The position numbers were made by a program, and so were the translations under genes. The notes beneath the pieces are model-generated. The model did no database searches. It saw only the letters and a program-made list of their open reading frames with translations, and was not told the origin of the DNA. Positions 17,505-27,495 of a stretch of 64,000 nt of DNA are shown piece after piece. Positions within the stretch are counted from its first letter, which is position 1. Every line of letters starts with the position of its first letter. Source of the DNA: Marinobacter santoriniensis NKSG1 (GTDB taxonomy: Bacteria; Pseudomonadota; Gammaproteobacteria; Pseudomonadales; Oleiphilaceae); contig NZ_APAT01000017.1 of the NCBI RefSeq assembly GCF_000347775.1, positions 1-64,000 on the forward strand, in the 5' to 3' direction.

Positions 17505-18914
17505 TTACGACCCCGCGGGAAACCGGTCCAGTTCGAGCAGGCAATCGTCAAGGAACGCCGACGGATCCGCCATCACCGACTCGTCGGCCACCACCCCGAA
17601 CTGGACCTGGCCGGCGTAACTGACGATGCTGACTCCCAGTCCGATGCTTCCGGCCTGGGGCACCCAGAACATCTGTTCGGTAATCGGACAGCCGGCGAGA
17701 TAGCGGGCCTCCCGGGTACCGGGGACATTCGAGACCACTGCCGAGGCTTTCCGGTAAAAGGTGTCTGCGACCGGATGGCGCAGGGGTTCCGGGATCACCG
17801 ACGCACTGGCCGTCAGCCCCCATGACAGGCCCGGCTGCCAGCTCTTCTTGAGCCGCCGGGTTTCCTGCTTGATCCGGTACAGTCGCTCCAGTGGGCTTTC
17901 ACCGTCCACGGGAAGCGGCACGAACACCGTGCCAAAATAGTTGCCCAGCTCGCCCGGCTCAGGCACCAGTTCCTCGGGCAGGCGATGACGAATGTCCACC
18001 GGCACGGCGGCATGCAGGACCGCATCCTCCAGGTCCTCGGAGCCCAGGCCGAGTCTCGGACGCACGGCGGCGGCGACACAACCGAGCAGGACATCGTTAA
18101 TCGTGACGTTGGTGGCTTCGGCAATGTTCCGGAACCGCTCGAGTGGCACCGGCCCCGACCAACGGCAGTGCCGGCGGCCAAGCAGGGGGCGCCTCAGGTC
18201 CGACGGGGAATCCTCGGGTTCAACCAGGAAATCGGTGACTTCATTGACCAGTTTCAGGCCCCGCTGCGCAAACTGCTCCAGCCACTGTCCCGCCTGTTCA
18301 ACGGATGAGGCAGCCTGAGAAGCCGGGGCTTTGTCGTCAACCGGTTCGGACTGGCCGCTGGACGTCGGTACCAGACGCTCCAGCCAGGCCTGGGCTGCGC
18401 CGGTCCAACGGGCGAAGTCACCGTTTTCGGGTGCGCCATAAAGGGCCGGGGGCTGACGGGGGGATGGCGGGCACAGCCGATCGAAGATCGACATCAGTGA
18501 AAGACCGTCGGCGTAGCAATGGTGCATCCTGAGCAGTACGGCGGCACCGCCCTCTGCATTGGGTGCCAGCCAGAATTTCCACATCGGCCGGAACAGTGGC
18601 AGCGGCTGGTTCAGGCGGGCCGAAACCCAGTCCTGGAGCTCATCCCGGGTAAAACGATCAATCGCCACATCCAGATGGTGACGAACATCAAACCCGGGAT
18701 CCCGCTCCCACCACCAACCCGGCATCCGCTCCACGGGTCGATGGAGGAACCGCTCCCACGCCACCCAGTAATCCTTGAGGAACGCCCGTAGGCGAGGGGC
18801 GGTGAGCCCCTCGACCCGCAGCATGACGGTAATGGTCATCGGGTTGTCCGGGCGCTCCAGGGCCAGCCAGGCCGAATCCGCAGGCAGCAGGAGATGCGAT
18901 TGCTCTTGACTCAA
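17505..18914 (-). CDS. Wax ester synthase/acyl-CoA:diacylglycerol acyltransferase (WS/DGAT) family protein
   Basis: About 469 aa. It carries the HHxxxDG acyltransferase motif as HHCYADG (about residue 145) and a C-terminal WS/DGAT_C domain with VVSNVPGT and GVSIVSYAGQVQFG. These enzymes esterify fatty alcohols or diacylglycerol with acyl-CoA to make storage wax esters or triacylglycerol at the inner membrane. The N-terminus LLPADSAWLALERPDNPMTI is family-like. The start is uncertain: no ATG precedes residue 20. The TTG at 18914, preceded by GGGGA, is the best compromise; the frame stays open upstream to 19199 but into the divergent promoter. The family is abundant in Marinobacter-like bacteria. 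Confidence 0.87.
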   Translation of the reverse strand: MSQEQSHLLLPADSAWLALERPDNPMTITVMLRVEGLTAPRLRAFLKDYWVAWERFLHRPVERMPGWWWERDPGFDVRHHLDVAIDRFTRDELQDWVSARLNQPLPLFRPMWKFWLAPNAEGGAAVLLRMHHCYADGLSLMSIFDRLCPPSPRQPPALYGAPENGDFARWTGAAQAWLERLVPTSSGQSEPVDDKAPASQAASSVEQAGQWLEQFAQRGLKLVNEVTDFLVEPEDSPSDLRRPLLGRRHCRWSGPVPLERFRNIAEATNVTINDVLLGCVAAAVRPRLGLGSEDLEDAVLHAAVPVDIRHRLPEELVPEPGELGNYFGTVFVPLPVDGESPLERLYRIKQETRRLKKSWQPGLSWGLTASASVIPEPLRHPVADTFYRKASAVVSNVPGTREARYLAGCPITEQMFWVPQAGSIGLGVSIVSYAGQVQFGVVADESVMADPSAFLDDCLLELDRFPAGS

Positions 18915-19234
18915 ACCTGTTAGTCCCCGGATCGATGACGTGACGAAGGTACGTAAAAACCGAACTCCGCATTGTGCCAGACAACCCGAAACGGCTCCAC
19001 ATGACGACCAGCGCACCCTGTTACAAAAAATTACATGTGAGTAACTGTTCAGTCCTATACTGGTTATAAGCCTTGATGCGATGGTTATTAAAGACCATTT
19101 CGGTAGCCATTGGCTCCAGATTCGCGAAAACCTCGCACGGAGCGCCAATACACCGCTACCGCCATCGCGGTACAACAGGGTGACCAGCACGAACTTCAAT
19201 AACAGACCAACGCGGTGCTGGGAGGAGAAGAGTC
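18915..19234. other. Intergenic region between acyltransferase and hydrolase genes
   Basis: About 320 bp with no convincing gene. It should hold the divergent promoters; AT-rich stretches at 19020-19070 include TATACT (19056-19061) and TATAAG, possible -10 elements for the plus-strand hydrolase. The acyltransferase reading frame remains open through here, so its N-terminus could be longer. Confidence 0.4.
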
Positions 19235-20158
19235 ATGAAAGCGAGTCACGTTCGCAAATTGATCAAACCCATCGAAAACGCCTACTCGGAAATGTTTTCC
19301 GGGCGGGTATATCGCGTTGGTAAAGGCGCTGTCTCGGTTCGCAACCACAGTGGCGTTGCGGAACAGACCGTCGTCGGGGTCCACGGGTTCCTGGAGAATC
19401 ACTGTTACTTCACCCAGGCGTATGAAGGCCCGACAACCGAGCTGATCCTGCTCACCTGCAGCAACTATCACATCCCGGTCAACGGCGTTACGCCCGAGAC
19501 TCCCGACTGGGAAGTGCCGATCAAACATCTGGAAGGCACCATCGAATATGATGCGTGCATCCTCAACCAGGCACTGGCAAACCTGCCGACCACGCGTAAT
19601 ATCCGGATCCATGGCCACTCTCGCGGTGGCGCGGTAATCCTGGAAGCGGCGAAGCAGTGGCCGGAACTCTACGAGGATGTGGAAATCGTCTTTGAAGCGC
19701 CCGTGCTGCCACAGGGGCGCCTGCACGCTCTGGTCACCATGCTACTGGAACCGGTCAGCCATGGTATGTGGCCCTGGTTGATCCGCCTGATCAACAGCGC
19801 CCCCCAGTCGGCCTATGGCCAGACCTTCTTCGGCAAGATGAATCCGCGGAAAAAGCAGCTGCTCAGCAAGCTGTTCTCGGCCACCAAGGATCACCTCACC
19901 ATCGTCCGGAACATCGAGAACATCATGGACTGGATGGCCCGGACGGACACGTCGATCTACCAGAATGTCCGCCAGGGCACCTTCCTGATTCCGGCCGTGG
20001 ACCGCATTCTCGACCGTTCCGCCATGCTCGCCAGTGCCCGACAGAGCCCGACGACCATGCGCATCATCGAAACCGAGGCGCCAAGCCACTTCATCACCCT
20101 GGACAGCAAGGAATGGGTTCCGGGTTTTGAGACTTTGCCGGCCGCTGCACAGGGATAA
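19235..20158 (+). CDS. Alpha/beta-hydrolase fold protein
   Basis: A 307-aa predicted soluble hydrolase. The nucleophile elbow is GHSRGG (about residues 127-132), and VVGVHGFLENHCYF upstream resembles the oxyanion-hole region. A catalytic His is likely near APSHFITL close to the C-terminus. Substrate unknown; a lipase or esterase acting on stored or membrane lipid would fit the neighbouring acyltransferase, but this is speculation. The ATG at 19235 is preceded by GGAGGAG. It is the first gene of a possible pair with the FFLEE-type gene 68 bp downstream. Confidence 0.75.
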   Translation: MKASHVRKLIKPIENAYSEMFSGRVYRVGKGAVSVRNHSGVAEQTVVGVHGFLENHCYFTQAYEGPTTELILLTCSNYHIPVNGVTPETPDWEVPIKHLEGTIEYDACILNQALANLPTTRNIRIHGHSRGGAVILEAAKQWPELYEDVEIVFEAPVLPQGRLHALVTMLLEPVSHGMWPWLIRLINSAPQSAYGQTFFGKMNPRKKQLLSKLFSATKDHLTIVRNIENIMDWMARTDTSIYQNVRQGTFLIPAVDRILDRSAMLASARQSPTTMRIIETEAPSHFITLDSKEWVPGFETLPAAAQG

Positions 20159-20180
20159 CCCTGCTGCATCCCTGCCCATG

Positions 20181-20220
20181 CTCCGCTAAACTTGCGTCCC
20201 CAACCCAAGGTTAAGCGGAG
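20181..20220 (+). promoter_or_regulatory. Hairpin enclosing the ribosome-binding site of the next gene
   Basis: CTCCGCTAAACTTG (20181-20194) can pair with CAAGGTTAAGCGGAG (20206-20220) with one bulge. The GGAG at 20217-20220 is the likely Shine-Dalgarno for the ATG at 20227, so the fold would sequester it. It could also end the hydrolase transcript, though no T-run follows. Confidence 0.45.
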
Positions 20221-20226
20221 TGCCTC

Positions 20227-20976
20227 ATGTACCGTGACCGTCTGGTCGCCACCCCCGTTGAAACCGAGCAAGCGCGCCGGCTTCAGCGCCTGCTGCTGGC
20301 CTATCACGATTTCCGGCAATACAAGGCGTCGCATCGGCTTTCCGAATCCACCCGGATTATCGCTGACTGGCAGGCGCAACGCCTCAAGCAGACCCATCGG
20401 GATCTGTACGACCACCCCGGTTACCATTCCGGTCTCGAGTTTCTGCTGACCGATCTCTATGCCCCTGCAGGGATGACCCGGCGGGACGACAACATCGATC
20501 GTGTCTTTCCCAAAATGGTGAAATGGCTACCCGACCACCTGCTGGGAACGCTGTCCGGGCTGGTAGAACTGAATCTGCTGACCCAGGAACTGGACCTGGA
20601 GCTGGCCGAGCGCGTTCAACAGGAAGGACTGAACATCAGGGAACTGGATGCAGACGGCTACTGCCGGGCCTATCGCAACAGTATCCGGCTGCCAGACCGG
20701 ACAAGGCAGATTCGGCTGGTGGCAGATGTGGGACAGCAACTGGACCGGTATGTGCGAAACCGGACACTGGGATGGTTGCTGACCATGGCAAAGACGCCCG
20801 CAGAGATGGCGAACCTGACCGACCTGCACAGCTTCCTGCATCGGGGCTACAGCGCCTTCCGTAGGATGGAGGATGTGGATGGCCTGATTGACCGGCTGGT
20901 CGTCCGGGAATCCCGGGTTATGGACAACATTCTGGCCGGCCACCCGGCGCCATTCGACCTGCCGAGCGACCTGTAG
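20227..20976 (+). CDS. FFLEE-motif family protein of unknown function
   Basis: A 249-aa helical protein, with no signal peptide or membrane segment. The sequence GLEFLLTDLYAP (about residues 66-77) corresponds to the FFLEELY-type motif that names a family of uncharacterised gammaproteobacterial proteins. Charged, Leu-rich helices fill the rest. No enzymatic motif is visible. ATG at 20227 with GGAG 6 nt upstream, inside a hairpin. It converges on the PHA-system gene 9 bp away. Family recognition is from the motif and length; function unknown. Confidence 0.7.
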   Translation: MYRDRLVATPVETEQARRLQRLLLAYHDFRQYKASHRLSESTRIIADWQAQRLKQTHRDLYDHPGYHSGLEFLLTDLYAPAGMTRRDDNIDRVFPKMVKWLPDHLLGTLSGLVELNLLTQELDLELAERVQQEGLNIRELDADGYCRAYRNSIRLPDRTRQIRLVADVGQQLDRYVRNRTLGWLLTMAKTPAEMANLTDLHSFLHRGYSAFRRMEDVDGLIDRLVVRESRVMDNILAGHPAPFDLPSDL

Positions 20977-20985
20977 ACCGACCGG

Positions 20986-21270
20986 TCACCCCTTCGGATT
21001 GATAATCTGATCCAGCTGGTTGTGAATTTCCTGCTCGATCCGGTGCTTGAAGGGGCGCAACATCAGCCCCAGCTCGAGTCGGATGTGCAGGTCATCCGGG
21101 GTGATGTTCAGCTGCCCCTTCACACCACTGCGCTTGAACCTCATGACATCGCCTTCCCACTGGTAGTGAACGTCGAACTGACGGGACAGATCACGGGCCA
21201 GCGTTTCCGCGGCCTGGCGGGCGTGTTCCTTGTCCAGCGAGTGGGCGCGATGAACATCAATGACAGACAT
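20986..21270 (-). CDS. Polyhydroxyalkanoic acid system family protein
   Basis: A 94-aa protein matching the small family often found near polyhydroxyalkanoate granule genes: MSVIDVHRAHSLDKEHARQA at the start and LGLMLRPFKHRIEQEI near the end. The function in PHA metabolism is unproven; the fold resembles lipid- or START-like small domains. No PHA synthase is in the window. It is divergent from ubiE, sharing a 115-bp promoter region. The ATG at 21270 fits the conserved N-terminus. Confidence 0.75.
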   Translation of the reverse strand: MSVIDVHRAHSLDKEHARQAAETLARDLSRQFDVHYQWEGDVMRFKRSGVKGQLNITPDDLHIRLELGLMLRPFKHRIEQEIHNQLDQIINPKG

Positions 21271-21326
21271 GGATCAGTTTTCTCTTCCAAATTGAATCGG
21301 TTTTACAGTGTATGTCGGTATTAAAC

Positions 21327-21354
21327 TTGTAGCCACCCCGGCAACCGTTAGAAT
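21327..21354 (+). promoter_or_regulatory. Candidate sigma-70 promoter of the ubiE operon
   Basis: TTGTAG (21327-21332), 16-bp spacer, TAGAAT (21349-21354), placed 31 bp before the ubiE ATG. Plausible by consensus and position only. Confidence 0.4.
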
Positions 21355-21385
21355 ACGGGGTTCAGATACTGACAGGACACCTTCC

Positions 21386-22162
21386 ATGAGCGAGCAGCAA
21401 ACGCCAGCCGACAACGGCCAGGACGACGTCACCCACTTTGGCTTCCGCAATGTGCCAAGAAGCCAGAAAGCCGGCCAGGTGGCCCAGGTTTTTCATAACG
21501 TGGCAGGCAAGTACGACCTGATGAACGACCTGATGTCGATGGGGATTCACCGGCTCTGGAAGCGCTTCACCATCGAACTGTCCGGAGTACGTCCCGGGCA
21601 CCGGGTACTGGACATCGCCGGGGGCACCGGTGACCTCACGATGAAGTTTTCCGATCTGGTGGGGCCATCGGGCAGCGTGGTGCTTGCCGACATCAACGCC
21701 TCCATGCTCAAGGTGGGCCGTGGCCGACTGGAGGATCGGGGTTATGCCGGCAACATCGAATACGTCCAGGCAGATGCCGAACACCTGCCGTTCCCGGACA
21801 ACAGCTTCAACGCGGTGTCGATTGCCTTCGGCCTGCGCAACGTCACCGACAAGGATCAGGCCCTGCGGGACATGGCCCGGGTGCTCAAGCCGGGCGGCAA
21901 ACTGATGGTGCTGGAATTCTCCAAGCCGACCAATCCTCTGCTGAGCAAGGCCTATGACGCCTATTCCTTCAATGCATTACCCCTGATGGGTCAGCTGGTG
22001 GCAGGCGACAGCGAGAGTTACAAATACCTGGCCGAGTCCATTCGCATGCATCCGGACCAGGAGACGCTCAAAGGCATGATGGAGCAGGCCGGCCTGGCGA
22101 ATTGCCGTTACTACAACATGACCGGCGGCATCGTCGCCCTGCACGTGGGTATCAAGCCCTGA
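21386..22162 (+). CDS. ubiE: Ubiquinone/menaquinone C-methyltransferase UbiE
   Basis: A 258-aa SAM-dependent methyltransferase that adds the ring C-methyl group during ubiquinone synthesis. It has the SAM motif [12 protein letters not shown] (DxAxGxGDxT, about residue 70) and the UbiE signatures [17 protein letters not shown] and LMVLEFSKP. Length is normal. The chosen ATG at 21386 begins a short family-like leader; a start at 21308 would place promoter elements in the coding region. It is the first gene of ubiE-ubiJ-ubiB, with the stop overlapping the ubiJ ATG by one base. Confidence 0.96.
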   Translation: MSEQQTPADNGQDDVTHFGFRNVPRSQKAGQVAQVFHNVAGKYDLMNDLMSMGIHRLWKRFTIELSGVRPGHRVLDIAGGTGDLTMKFSDLVGPSGSVVLADINASMLKVGRGRLEDRGYAGNIEYVQADAEHLPFPDNSFNAVSIAFGLRNVTDKDQALRDMARVLKPGGKLMVLEFSKPTNPLLSKAYDAYSFNALPLMGQLVAGDSESYKYLAESIRMHPDQETLKGMMEQAGLANCRYYNMTGGIVALHVGIKP

Positions 22163-22800
22163 TGGGTCCGGGTCCTACCCTGCTCGCCGCAGGCAGCGCG
22201 ATCGTGGAAAGCGCCCTGAACCGGGCGCTCGAGCTCGACCCGGCTGGTCGCCGGGCCCTGCTGGAGGCATTGCCGGGGCCGGTCCAGTTTACCTTGACCG
22301 CTCCCACAACCGCGCAATATACCCTCGATCGGACCGGCGACCGCATCCGGGTGAGCAGCCAGCCTCCCGAACAGCCCCGGGTGTCACTCGTGGGACGCCC
22401 CGTCGCGTTTGCGGCCCTGGCGCTGGGCGACGATCAGGTGCTCACCGATGGCCGCCTGAAGGTGGGGGGGGATACGGATCTTGCACACCAACTCCAGCAT
22501 GCCCTGAGTACACTCGATCCGGACTGGGAAGCGGCCATGGCCAGGCACATCGGTGATGTGCCCGCCCACTTCCTTGGCAAACGCATTCGCGATGCGGTGA
22601 AGTGGAGCCGACAGGCAATTGGCTCGATGAACGCCAACCTGGAGGAATACCTCCACGAGGAAACCCGAAGCCTCCCCGGTCGCCACGAAGTGAACGCAGC
22701 GCTCGACGACATCGAGGCCCTGGATCAACGGGCAGGTGAGCTGGAGGCCCGGATCGACGCACTGGAAAGCCGCGACACTGACAAACCGGAGAACCCGTGA
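22162..22800 (+). CDS. ubiJ: Ubiquinone biosynthesis accessory factor UbiJ
   Basis: A 212-aa protein with an N-terminal SCP2-type lipid-binding domain (about 15-115) and a C-terminal helical, coiled-coil segment (about 165-212). UbiJ organises the soluble Ubi complex and binds polyprenyl intermediates with UbiK. The order ubiE-ubiJ-ubiB is the standard one. The ATG overlaps the ubiE stop (TGATG), and the gene overlaps ubiB by 4 bp, so all three are probably translationally coupled. Confidence 0.9.
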   Translation: MGPGPTLLAAGSAIVESALNRALELDPAGRRALLEALPGPVQFTLTAPTTAQYTLDRTGDRIRVSSQPPEQPRVSLVGRPVAFAALALGDDQVLTDGRLKVGGDTDLAHQLQHALSTLDPDWEAAMARHIGDVPAHFLGKRIRDAVKWSRQAIGSMNANLEEYLHEETRSLPGRHEVNAALDDIEALDQRAGELEARIDALESRDTDKPENP

Positions 22801-24440
22801 CCCGCTTGAGACGCCTGATCCGTATCGCCTGGGTATTCTGCCGTTACCGGCTGGACACGTTTCTGCCCCTCGCCGAATTGCCCGCGCCCTTGAAGATCTT
22901 TTTCCTGCTCGCGCCCTGGCACCTGTTTCCAAAGCCCAGGTTGAACCGGGGGGACCGACTCCGGCTGGCGCTGGAAGAGCTCGGACCGGTATTCGTGAAA
23001 TTCGGCCAGATACTGTCCACCCGCCGGGATCTGCTGCCGGATGACATGGCCGAATCCCTGAAACATTTGCAGGATCGGGTACCACCATTCCCGAGCGATA
23101 CCGCACGCCAAATCATCGAGACCTCGCTGGGCCGTCCGGTCTCTGAGCTGTTCTCCGAATTCACCGCAGACCCGATGGCTTCAGCCTCTGTCGCCCAGGT
23201 TCACGCGGCAACGCTGCCGGACGGGCAGAAGGTCGTGGTCAAGGTGCTGCGCCCGGGTATCGAACGAGTGATTCACCAGGATCTGGCCCTGATGTATTTC
23301 ATGGCCCGACTGCTGGAGCGTTACTGGTCCGAGGGCAAACGGCTGCACCCGGTCGAGGTAGTGGCTGACTACGACTCCACCATTCACGACGAGCTCGATC
23401 TGCAGCGCGAAGCAGCCAACGCCAGTCAGCTGCGCCGCAACTTCGAGAATTCCTCGCTCATCTATATCCCGTTCATCGACTGGACCTACACCCGCAAAAC
23501 CGTGCTGGTCATGGAGCGCATCCAGGGCATTCCCATTGCCGACGTACCGGCACTGAAGGCGGCGGGCGTGAACATGAAAGTCCTGGCAGAAAAAGGGGTG
23601 GAGATCTTTTTCACCCAGGTTTTCCGGGACAGTTTCTTCCACGCCGACATGCATCCGGGCAACATTTTCGTGGACGTTTCCAATCCGGCCGACCCCCGTT
23701 ACATTGCCATCGATTTCGGGATCGTCGGGACGCTCGCACCCGACGACCAGAGCTACCTGGCCCGCAACCTCCTCGCGTTTTTCCGCCGGGACTACCGGCA
23801 GGTTGCGCAGCTCCATATCCAGTCCGGCTGGGTGCCGCCCGATACCCGGGTGAATGAATTCGAAGCCGCCATCCGGACAGTCTGCGAGCCGATCTTCGAG
23901 CGTCCGCTCAAGGACATCTCTTTCGGCCACTTCCTGTTGCGCCTGTTCCAGACCGCACGCCGCTTCAACATGGAAGTCCAGCCCCAGCTCGTGCTGCTCC
24001 AGAAGACCCTCCTTAACGTGGAGGGGCTTGGCCGCCAGCTCTACCCGGAGCTGGATCTCTGGAGCACCGCCCAGCCATTCCTGGAGGACTGGATGCGCAA
24101 GCGTATTGGCCCCTCGGGACTGATCAAGTCGCTCCAGTCCCATCTGCCCTCCTGGCTGGAGCAATCACCGGAAATGCCACAACTGGTTCATGATGCGCTG
24201 TTGCAGCTGCGCCATGCCGGACCCACGGAACAGCAGAACCGCGCTACACTGGAGCTGCTGAAACAGCAGCAGGAACGCACGGAACGTCGTTGGCGCCGCG
24301 GCATTGCTGCCCTGGTGCTGGTTGCGGTGGCAGTCGCGGGCACCCGTCCCGAAGCCCGGGCCTGGCTTGAGACCACCCCATCCTGGAGCTGGGCGCTGTT
24401 GGCCGTGGCCGGTGCCCTCGTACTCCGTGGCGGCCGATAA
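22797..24440 (+). CDS. ubiB: UbiB atypical kinase-like protein for ubiquinone biosynthesis
   Basis: A 547-aa ADCK/ABC1-family protein. The KxGQ motif appears as [16 protein letters not shown] (about residues 62-77). The Ala-rich nucleotide loop is [11 protein letters not shown], and the kinase motifs [12 protein letters not shown] and AIDFGIVG are intact. Two C-terminal hydrophobic stretches (about 500-520 and 525-543) anchor it to the membrane. It supports ubiquinone synthesis, probably extracting intermediates by ATP hydrolysis. The start is GTG at 22797, overlapping the ubiJ stop (GTGA). Confidence 0.96.
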   Translation: MTRLRRLIRIAWVFCRYRLDTFLPLAELPAPLKIFFLLAPWHLFPKPRLNRGDRLRLALEELGPVFVKFGQILSTRRDLLPDDMAESLKHLQDRVPPFPSDTARQIIETSLGRPVSELFSEFTADPMASASVAQVHAATLPDGQKVVVKVLRPGIERVIHQDLALMYFMARLLERYWSEGKRLHPVEVVADYDSTIHDELDLQREAANASQLRRNFENSSLIYIPFIDWTYTRKTVLVMERIQGIPIADVPALKAAGVNMKVLAEKGVEIFFTQVFRDSFFHADMHPGNIFVDVSNPADPRYIAIDFGIVGTLAPDDQSYLARNLLAFFRRDYRQVAQLHIQSGWVPPDTRVNEFEAAIRTVCEPIFERPLKDISFGHFLLRLFQTARRFNMEVQPQLVLLQKTLLNVEGLGRQLYPELDLWSTAQPFLEDWMRKRIGPSGLIKSLQSHLPSWLEQSPEMPQLVHDALLQLRHAGPTEQQNRATLELLKQQQERTERRWRRGIAALVLVAVAVAGTRPEARAWLETTPSWSWALLAVAGALVLRGGR

Positions 24441-24468
24441 CCCACACCTTCACTCAGGACTGAACACC

Positions 24469-24876
24469 ATGCAAGACTCCGCCTCCCCCGACAACTGGCT
24501 TGATATCGTTCGCTGGAACAGCGACGGCCTCGTGCCCGCCATCGCCCAGGATGCGGAGACCGGGGAAATTCTGATGATGGCCTGGATGAACCGGGAATCC
24601 CTGAAACTGACGGCAGAAGAAGGCCAGGCGGTTTATTGGTCGCGGTCCAGAGGCAAACTCTGGCGCAAGGGTGAGACCTCCGGACATCAGCAGGTGGTTC
24701 GCGACCTCCGTCTGGACTGCGATGAGGATGTGATCCTTCTGAAAGTCGAGCAGAAAGGCGGCATTGCCTGTCATACCGGTCGTCGCAGTTGCTTCTACCG
24801 CGCGTTGGAGGACGGCCAGTGGGTGCCGGTGGAGCCGGTACTCAAGAACCCCGATTCGATTTACGGCAACCAATGA
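24469..24876 (+). CDS. hisI: Phosphoribosyl-AMP cyclohydrolase HisI
   Basis: A 135-aa enzyme catalysing the third step of histidine synthesis, opening the adenine ring of PR-AMP. Metal-site motifs are visible: [10 protein letters not shown] and [14 protein letters not shown]. Here hisI is separate from hisE, as in pseudomonads and relatives, unlike the fused enterobacterial HisIE. It begins 28 bp after ubiB and precedes hisE by 10 bp; the two are clearly co-transcribed, but away from the main his operon. Confidence 0.96.
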   Translation: MQDSASPDNWLDIVRWNSDGLVPAIAQDAETGEILMMAWMNRESLKLTAEEGQAVYWSRSRGKLWRKGETSGHQQVVRDLRLDCDEDVILLKVEQKGGIACHTGRRSCFYRALEDGQWVPVEPVLKNPDSIYGNQ

Positions 24877-24886
24877 GGAGACACCC

Positions 24887-25216
24887 GTGAGTGACGTACT
24901 GGAACGCCTGGCCCAGGTTCTGGAAGCCAGGAAGGAAGCAGATCCGGAGACATCCTATGTTGCCAGCCTGCATGCCAAGGGTCTGAACAAGATACTTGAG
25001 AAGGTGGGCGAGGAATGCACCGAAACACTCCTGGCAGCCAAGGACGCGGAACTCAGCGGCGAGACCCGGGATGTCATTTATGAAACCGCCGATCTGTGGT
25101 TTCACAGCATGGTAATGCTGTCCCGCCTGGGCCTGGGGCCGAACGATGTCATTGAGGAACTGGGTCGGCGTTTCGATCTTTCCGGACTCGAAGAGAAGGC
25201 CTCCCGCGAGCAGTAA
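24887..25216 (+). CDS. hisE: Phosphoribosyl-ATP pyrophosphatase HisE
   Basis: A 109-aa helical MazG-like pyrophosphohydrolase for the second histidine-pathway step. The family signatures are [19 protein letters not shown] and [14 protein letters not shown], which supply the metal-binding acidic residues. The GTG start at 24887 with GAGGAG upstream fits the conserved N-terminus ([11 protein letters not shown]). It is followed by tatA after about 90 bp. Confidence 0.95.
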   Translation: MSDVLERLAQVLEARKEADPETSYVASLHAKGLNKILEKVGEECTETLLAAKDAELSGETRDVIYETADLWFHSMVMLSRLGLGPNDVIEELGRRFDLSGLEEKASREQ

Positions 25217-25305
25217 ACAGGGGTTACCTCTTTCGGGGGTTTCCGCGAAGCCGCTTAGTTAACGTACAATAGCGCTACAAGACACAATTGAACGAGGATC
25301 CCCGA

Positions 25306-25536
25306 ATGGGTATCAGTATCTGGCAACTTCTCATCGTACTCGGCATTGTCATTCTGTTGTTCGGGACCAAAAAACTGCGCAACATCGGCAGCGACCTTGG
25401 CGGTGCCATCCGAGGCTTCAAGAAGTCCATGAACGAGGAAGAAAAACCCTCTTCAGAACCGGAGTCTCTGGAGGACAAATCCAACGCTCAGCCCGAAGGC
25501 TCAGACGAAAAGTCCCGGGACAAGACCCAGAGCTGA
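25306..25536 (+). CDS. tatA: Sec-independent translocase subunit TatA
   Basis: A 76-aa protein with the single N-terminal membrane helix (about residues 5-20, [16 protein letters not shown]), the conserved FG hinge and an amphipathic helix ([18 protein letters not shown]). An acidic, Ser-rich tail follows. TatA oligomers form the export path for folded proteins. ATG with GAGGA upstream. It starts the tatABC set. Confidence 0.95.
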   Translation: MGISIWQLLIVLGIVILLFGTKKLRNIGSDLGGAIRGFKKSMNEEEKPSSEPESLEDKSNAQPEGSDEKSRDKTQS

Positions 25537-25547
25537 GAGCTGACTGA

Positions 25548-25985
25548 ATGTTCGACATCGGCTTTCTTGAACTGCTGATCTGTGCCGTCATTGCCCTGCT
25601 GGTACTCGGTCCGGAACGACTCCCGACGGCGGCGCGGGCCGCCGGCCGCTGGGTGGGCGCGGCCCGGCGCATGGTCAGCCAGTTCAGCTCTGAACTCGAC
25701 CGGCAGCTGAAAGCCGAGGAACTCCGCGAAGAACTCCGTAAAGCAGGCGATGTCGGCCTGGACGACGTTCAGAAAACCGTGCGCGGTGCACTGGATGAGG
25801 CCAAGAAATACGAGCACATGATCCTGCCGGATGGCAAAGGCCATCAGCAGACTCCCATGTCCAAAGGTACGGCCGCCGACGCCGCCCCGTCGGAGACCTC
25901 CGGCGATCAGGACGACAGCCCGACACCGGATAATTCGTCCGCGCCCAAACAGGTTCCACCAGGCTCCCCGGATAAGCGTTCATGA
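25548..25985 (+). CDS. tatB: Sec-independent translocase subunit TatB
   Basis: A 145-aa membrane protein with the TatB-type start [20 protein letters not shown] and the conserved [16 protein letters not shown]. Beyond that it has a long amphipathic helix (about 25-90) and a disordered Ser/Pro-rich tail. TatB and TatC form the receptor for twin-arginine signal peptides. Its stop overlaps the tatC ATG by 4 bp. Confidence 0.95.
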   Translation: MFDIGFLELLICAVIALLVLGPERLPTAARAAGRWVGAARRMVSQFSSELDRQLKAEELREELRKAGDVGLDDVQKTVRGALDEAKKYEHMILPDGKGHQQTPMSKGTAADAAPSETSGDQDDSPTPDNSSAPKQVPPGSPDKRS

Positions 25986-26767
25986 CCCAACAACCAGACG
26001 GGCAGCAGTCTCCCCCTGAACAACAGGAAATGCCGCTGGTCGAGCACCTGCTCGAGCTGCGCAATCGCCTGCTGAAAATGGTACTGGCCGTCATCGTCTG
26101 CTTTGCCGCGATCTACCCTTTCGCCAACGACCTGTATCTGTGGTTGAGCGAGCCGCTCAGGGCGCTGCTGCCCGAGGGCCAGACCATGATCGCCACCGAC
26201 GTGACCTCGCCCTTCTTCGCGCCCCTGAAACTCGCCCTGGTGGTGTCCCTGTTTGCCGCCATCCCGGTCGTTCTCTACCAGCTGTGGAGCTTTATCGCCC
26301 CGGGGCTGTACGCCCATGAGAAGCGACTGGCGTTTCCGCTCCTGTTCACCTCGGTGATCCTCTTCTATGCCGGCGCTGCGTTTGCCTATTTCGTGGTGTT
26401 CCCGCTGGTGTTCGGCTTCTTCACCGCCATCGGCCCCGAGGGCATCCTGGAGCTGCCGGACATCAGCAGCTACCTGGATTTTGTGCTGAAGATGTTCTTC
26501 GCCTTTGGCGTTGCCTTTGAAATCCCCATCGCGACCGTGCTTCTGATCCTCACCGGCATCACCACGCCCCAGGATCTCGCCGCCAAACGCCCCTATGTGG
26601 TGGTGGCCTGCTTCGTGATCGGCATGTTGCTGACCCCGCCCGACATCATTTCCCAGACCATGCTGGCCGTGCCCATGTGGATTCTGTTTGAATTCGGCAT
26701 CATTTTCGGCCGGCTTGCGCGCCGGGAGGTTGCCGACGCCGGTCCCGACGAGCCCACAGACGAATGA
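25982..26767 (+). CDS. tatC: Sec-independent translocase subunit TatC
   Basis: A 261-aa six-helix membrane protein. The cytoplasmic N-terminus [16 protein letters not shown], the periplasmic [11 protein letters not shown] and the [10 protein letters not shown] segment are the usual conserved features of twin-arginine signal recognition. The N-terminal Gln/Pro tail precedes the first helix. Coupled to tatB upstream and to rsmE downstream (ATGA overlap). Confidence 0.96.
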   Translation: MTQQPDGQQSPPEQQEMPLVEHLLELRNRLLKMVLAVIVCFAAIYPFANDLYLWLSEPLRALLPEGQTMIATDVTSPFFAPLKLALVVSLFAAIPVVLYQLWSFIAPGLYAHEKRLAFPLLFTSVILFYAGAAFAYFVVFPLVFGFFTAIGPEGILELPDISSYLDFVLKMFFAFGVAFEIPIATVLLILTGITTPQDLAAKRPYVVVACFVIGMLLTPPDIISQTMLAVPMWILFEFGIIFGRLARREVADAGPDEPTDE

Positions 26768-27483
26768 ACCTGGCCCTCCTGCACGACGAAGACCTGGTTG
26801 CGGCGGATCGGGCGCTGATCCGGGGCAGGCGCCTGCAGCACCTGCAATCCGTCCTCAAGTCGGCGATCGGTGACCGGGTGCCCGTCGGCCGCATCAATGG
26901 GCCCATGGGCACCGGAGAAATCGTCCGACTGGACGACGACGAAGCCGAACTGCAACTGACTCTGGACCAACCCGCGCCCCCGCCGCTTCCGCTGACGCTG
27001 GTGCTTGCCATGCCCAGACCGAAGATGTTCCGGCGGATCATCCAGACCTGCGCCGCACTGGGCGTCAAAGACATCTGGTTGATCAACAGCTACAAGGTGG
27101 AGAAAAGTTTCTGGCAGACGCCCTGGCTTTCCGAACCCCACTTGCGGGAAAACCTGACACTGGGGCTGGAGCAAGCCAGAGACACCGCCATGCCGCAGGT
27201 TCATGTTCGAAAGCTGTTCAAGCCGTTCGTCGAGGACGAGTTACCGGGACTGCTGGAAGGAAAACAGGGCCTGGTCGCGCACCCCGGTACCGCGACACCC
27301 TGCCCGACTCACCTGCCCGGGCCTGCGCTGCTGTGCGTGGGACCGGAGGGGGGCTTCACCCCCTATGAAGTCGGAAAACTGGAAGAAGCCGGCTGCCAGG
27401 GCGTTCACCTGGGGCCCAGGATCCTGCGGGTAGAGACGGCGGTACCGGTGCTGATCAGCCGGCTGTTCGATCTCTGCACCTAG
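26764..27483 (+). CDS. rsmE: 16S rRNA m3U1498 methyltransferase RsmE
   Basis: A 239-aa SPOUT-family enzyme that methylates U1498 of 16S rRNA. It has an N-terminal PUA-like domain (about 1-75) and a knotted C-terminal domain with [12 protein letters not shown] and [16 protein letters not shown], both diagnostic. The ATG overlaps the tatC stop. It is the last gene of the long plus-strand run beginning at ubiE and converges on the DUF808 gene (12 bp gap, no clear hairpin). Confidence 0.95.
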   Translation: MNLALLHDEDLVAADRALIRGRRLQHLQSVLKSAIGDRVPVGRINGPMGTGEIVRLDDDEAELQLTLDQPAPPPLPLTLVLAMPRPKMFRRIIQTCAALGVKDIWLINSYKVEKSFWQTPWLSEPHLRENLTLGLEQARDTAMPQVHVRKLFKPFVEDELPGLLEGKQGLVAHPGTATPCPTHLPGPALLCVGPEGGFTPYEVGKLEEAGCQGVHLGPRILRVETAVPVLISRLFDLCT

Positions 27484-27495
27484 CCGGCCCGCGGC

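Noticed and set aside
17506..17516. TACGACCCCGC shared by the porin and pedH upstream regions
   Set aside because: A shared 11-mer is expected many times by chance in 64 kb; the porin copy overlaps the acyltransferase stop codon and is at a different distance from the start.
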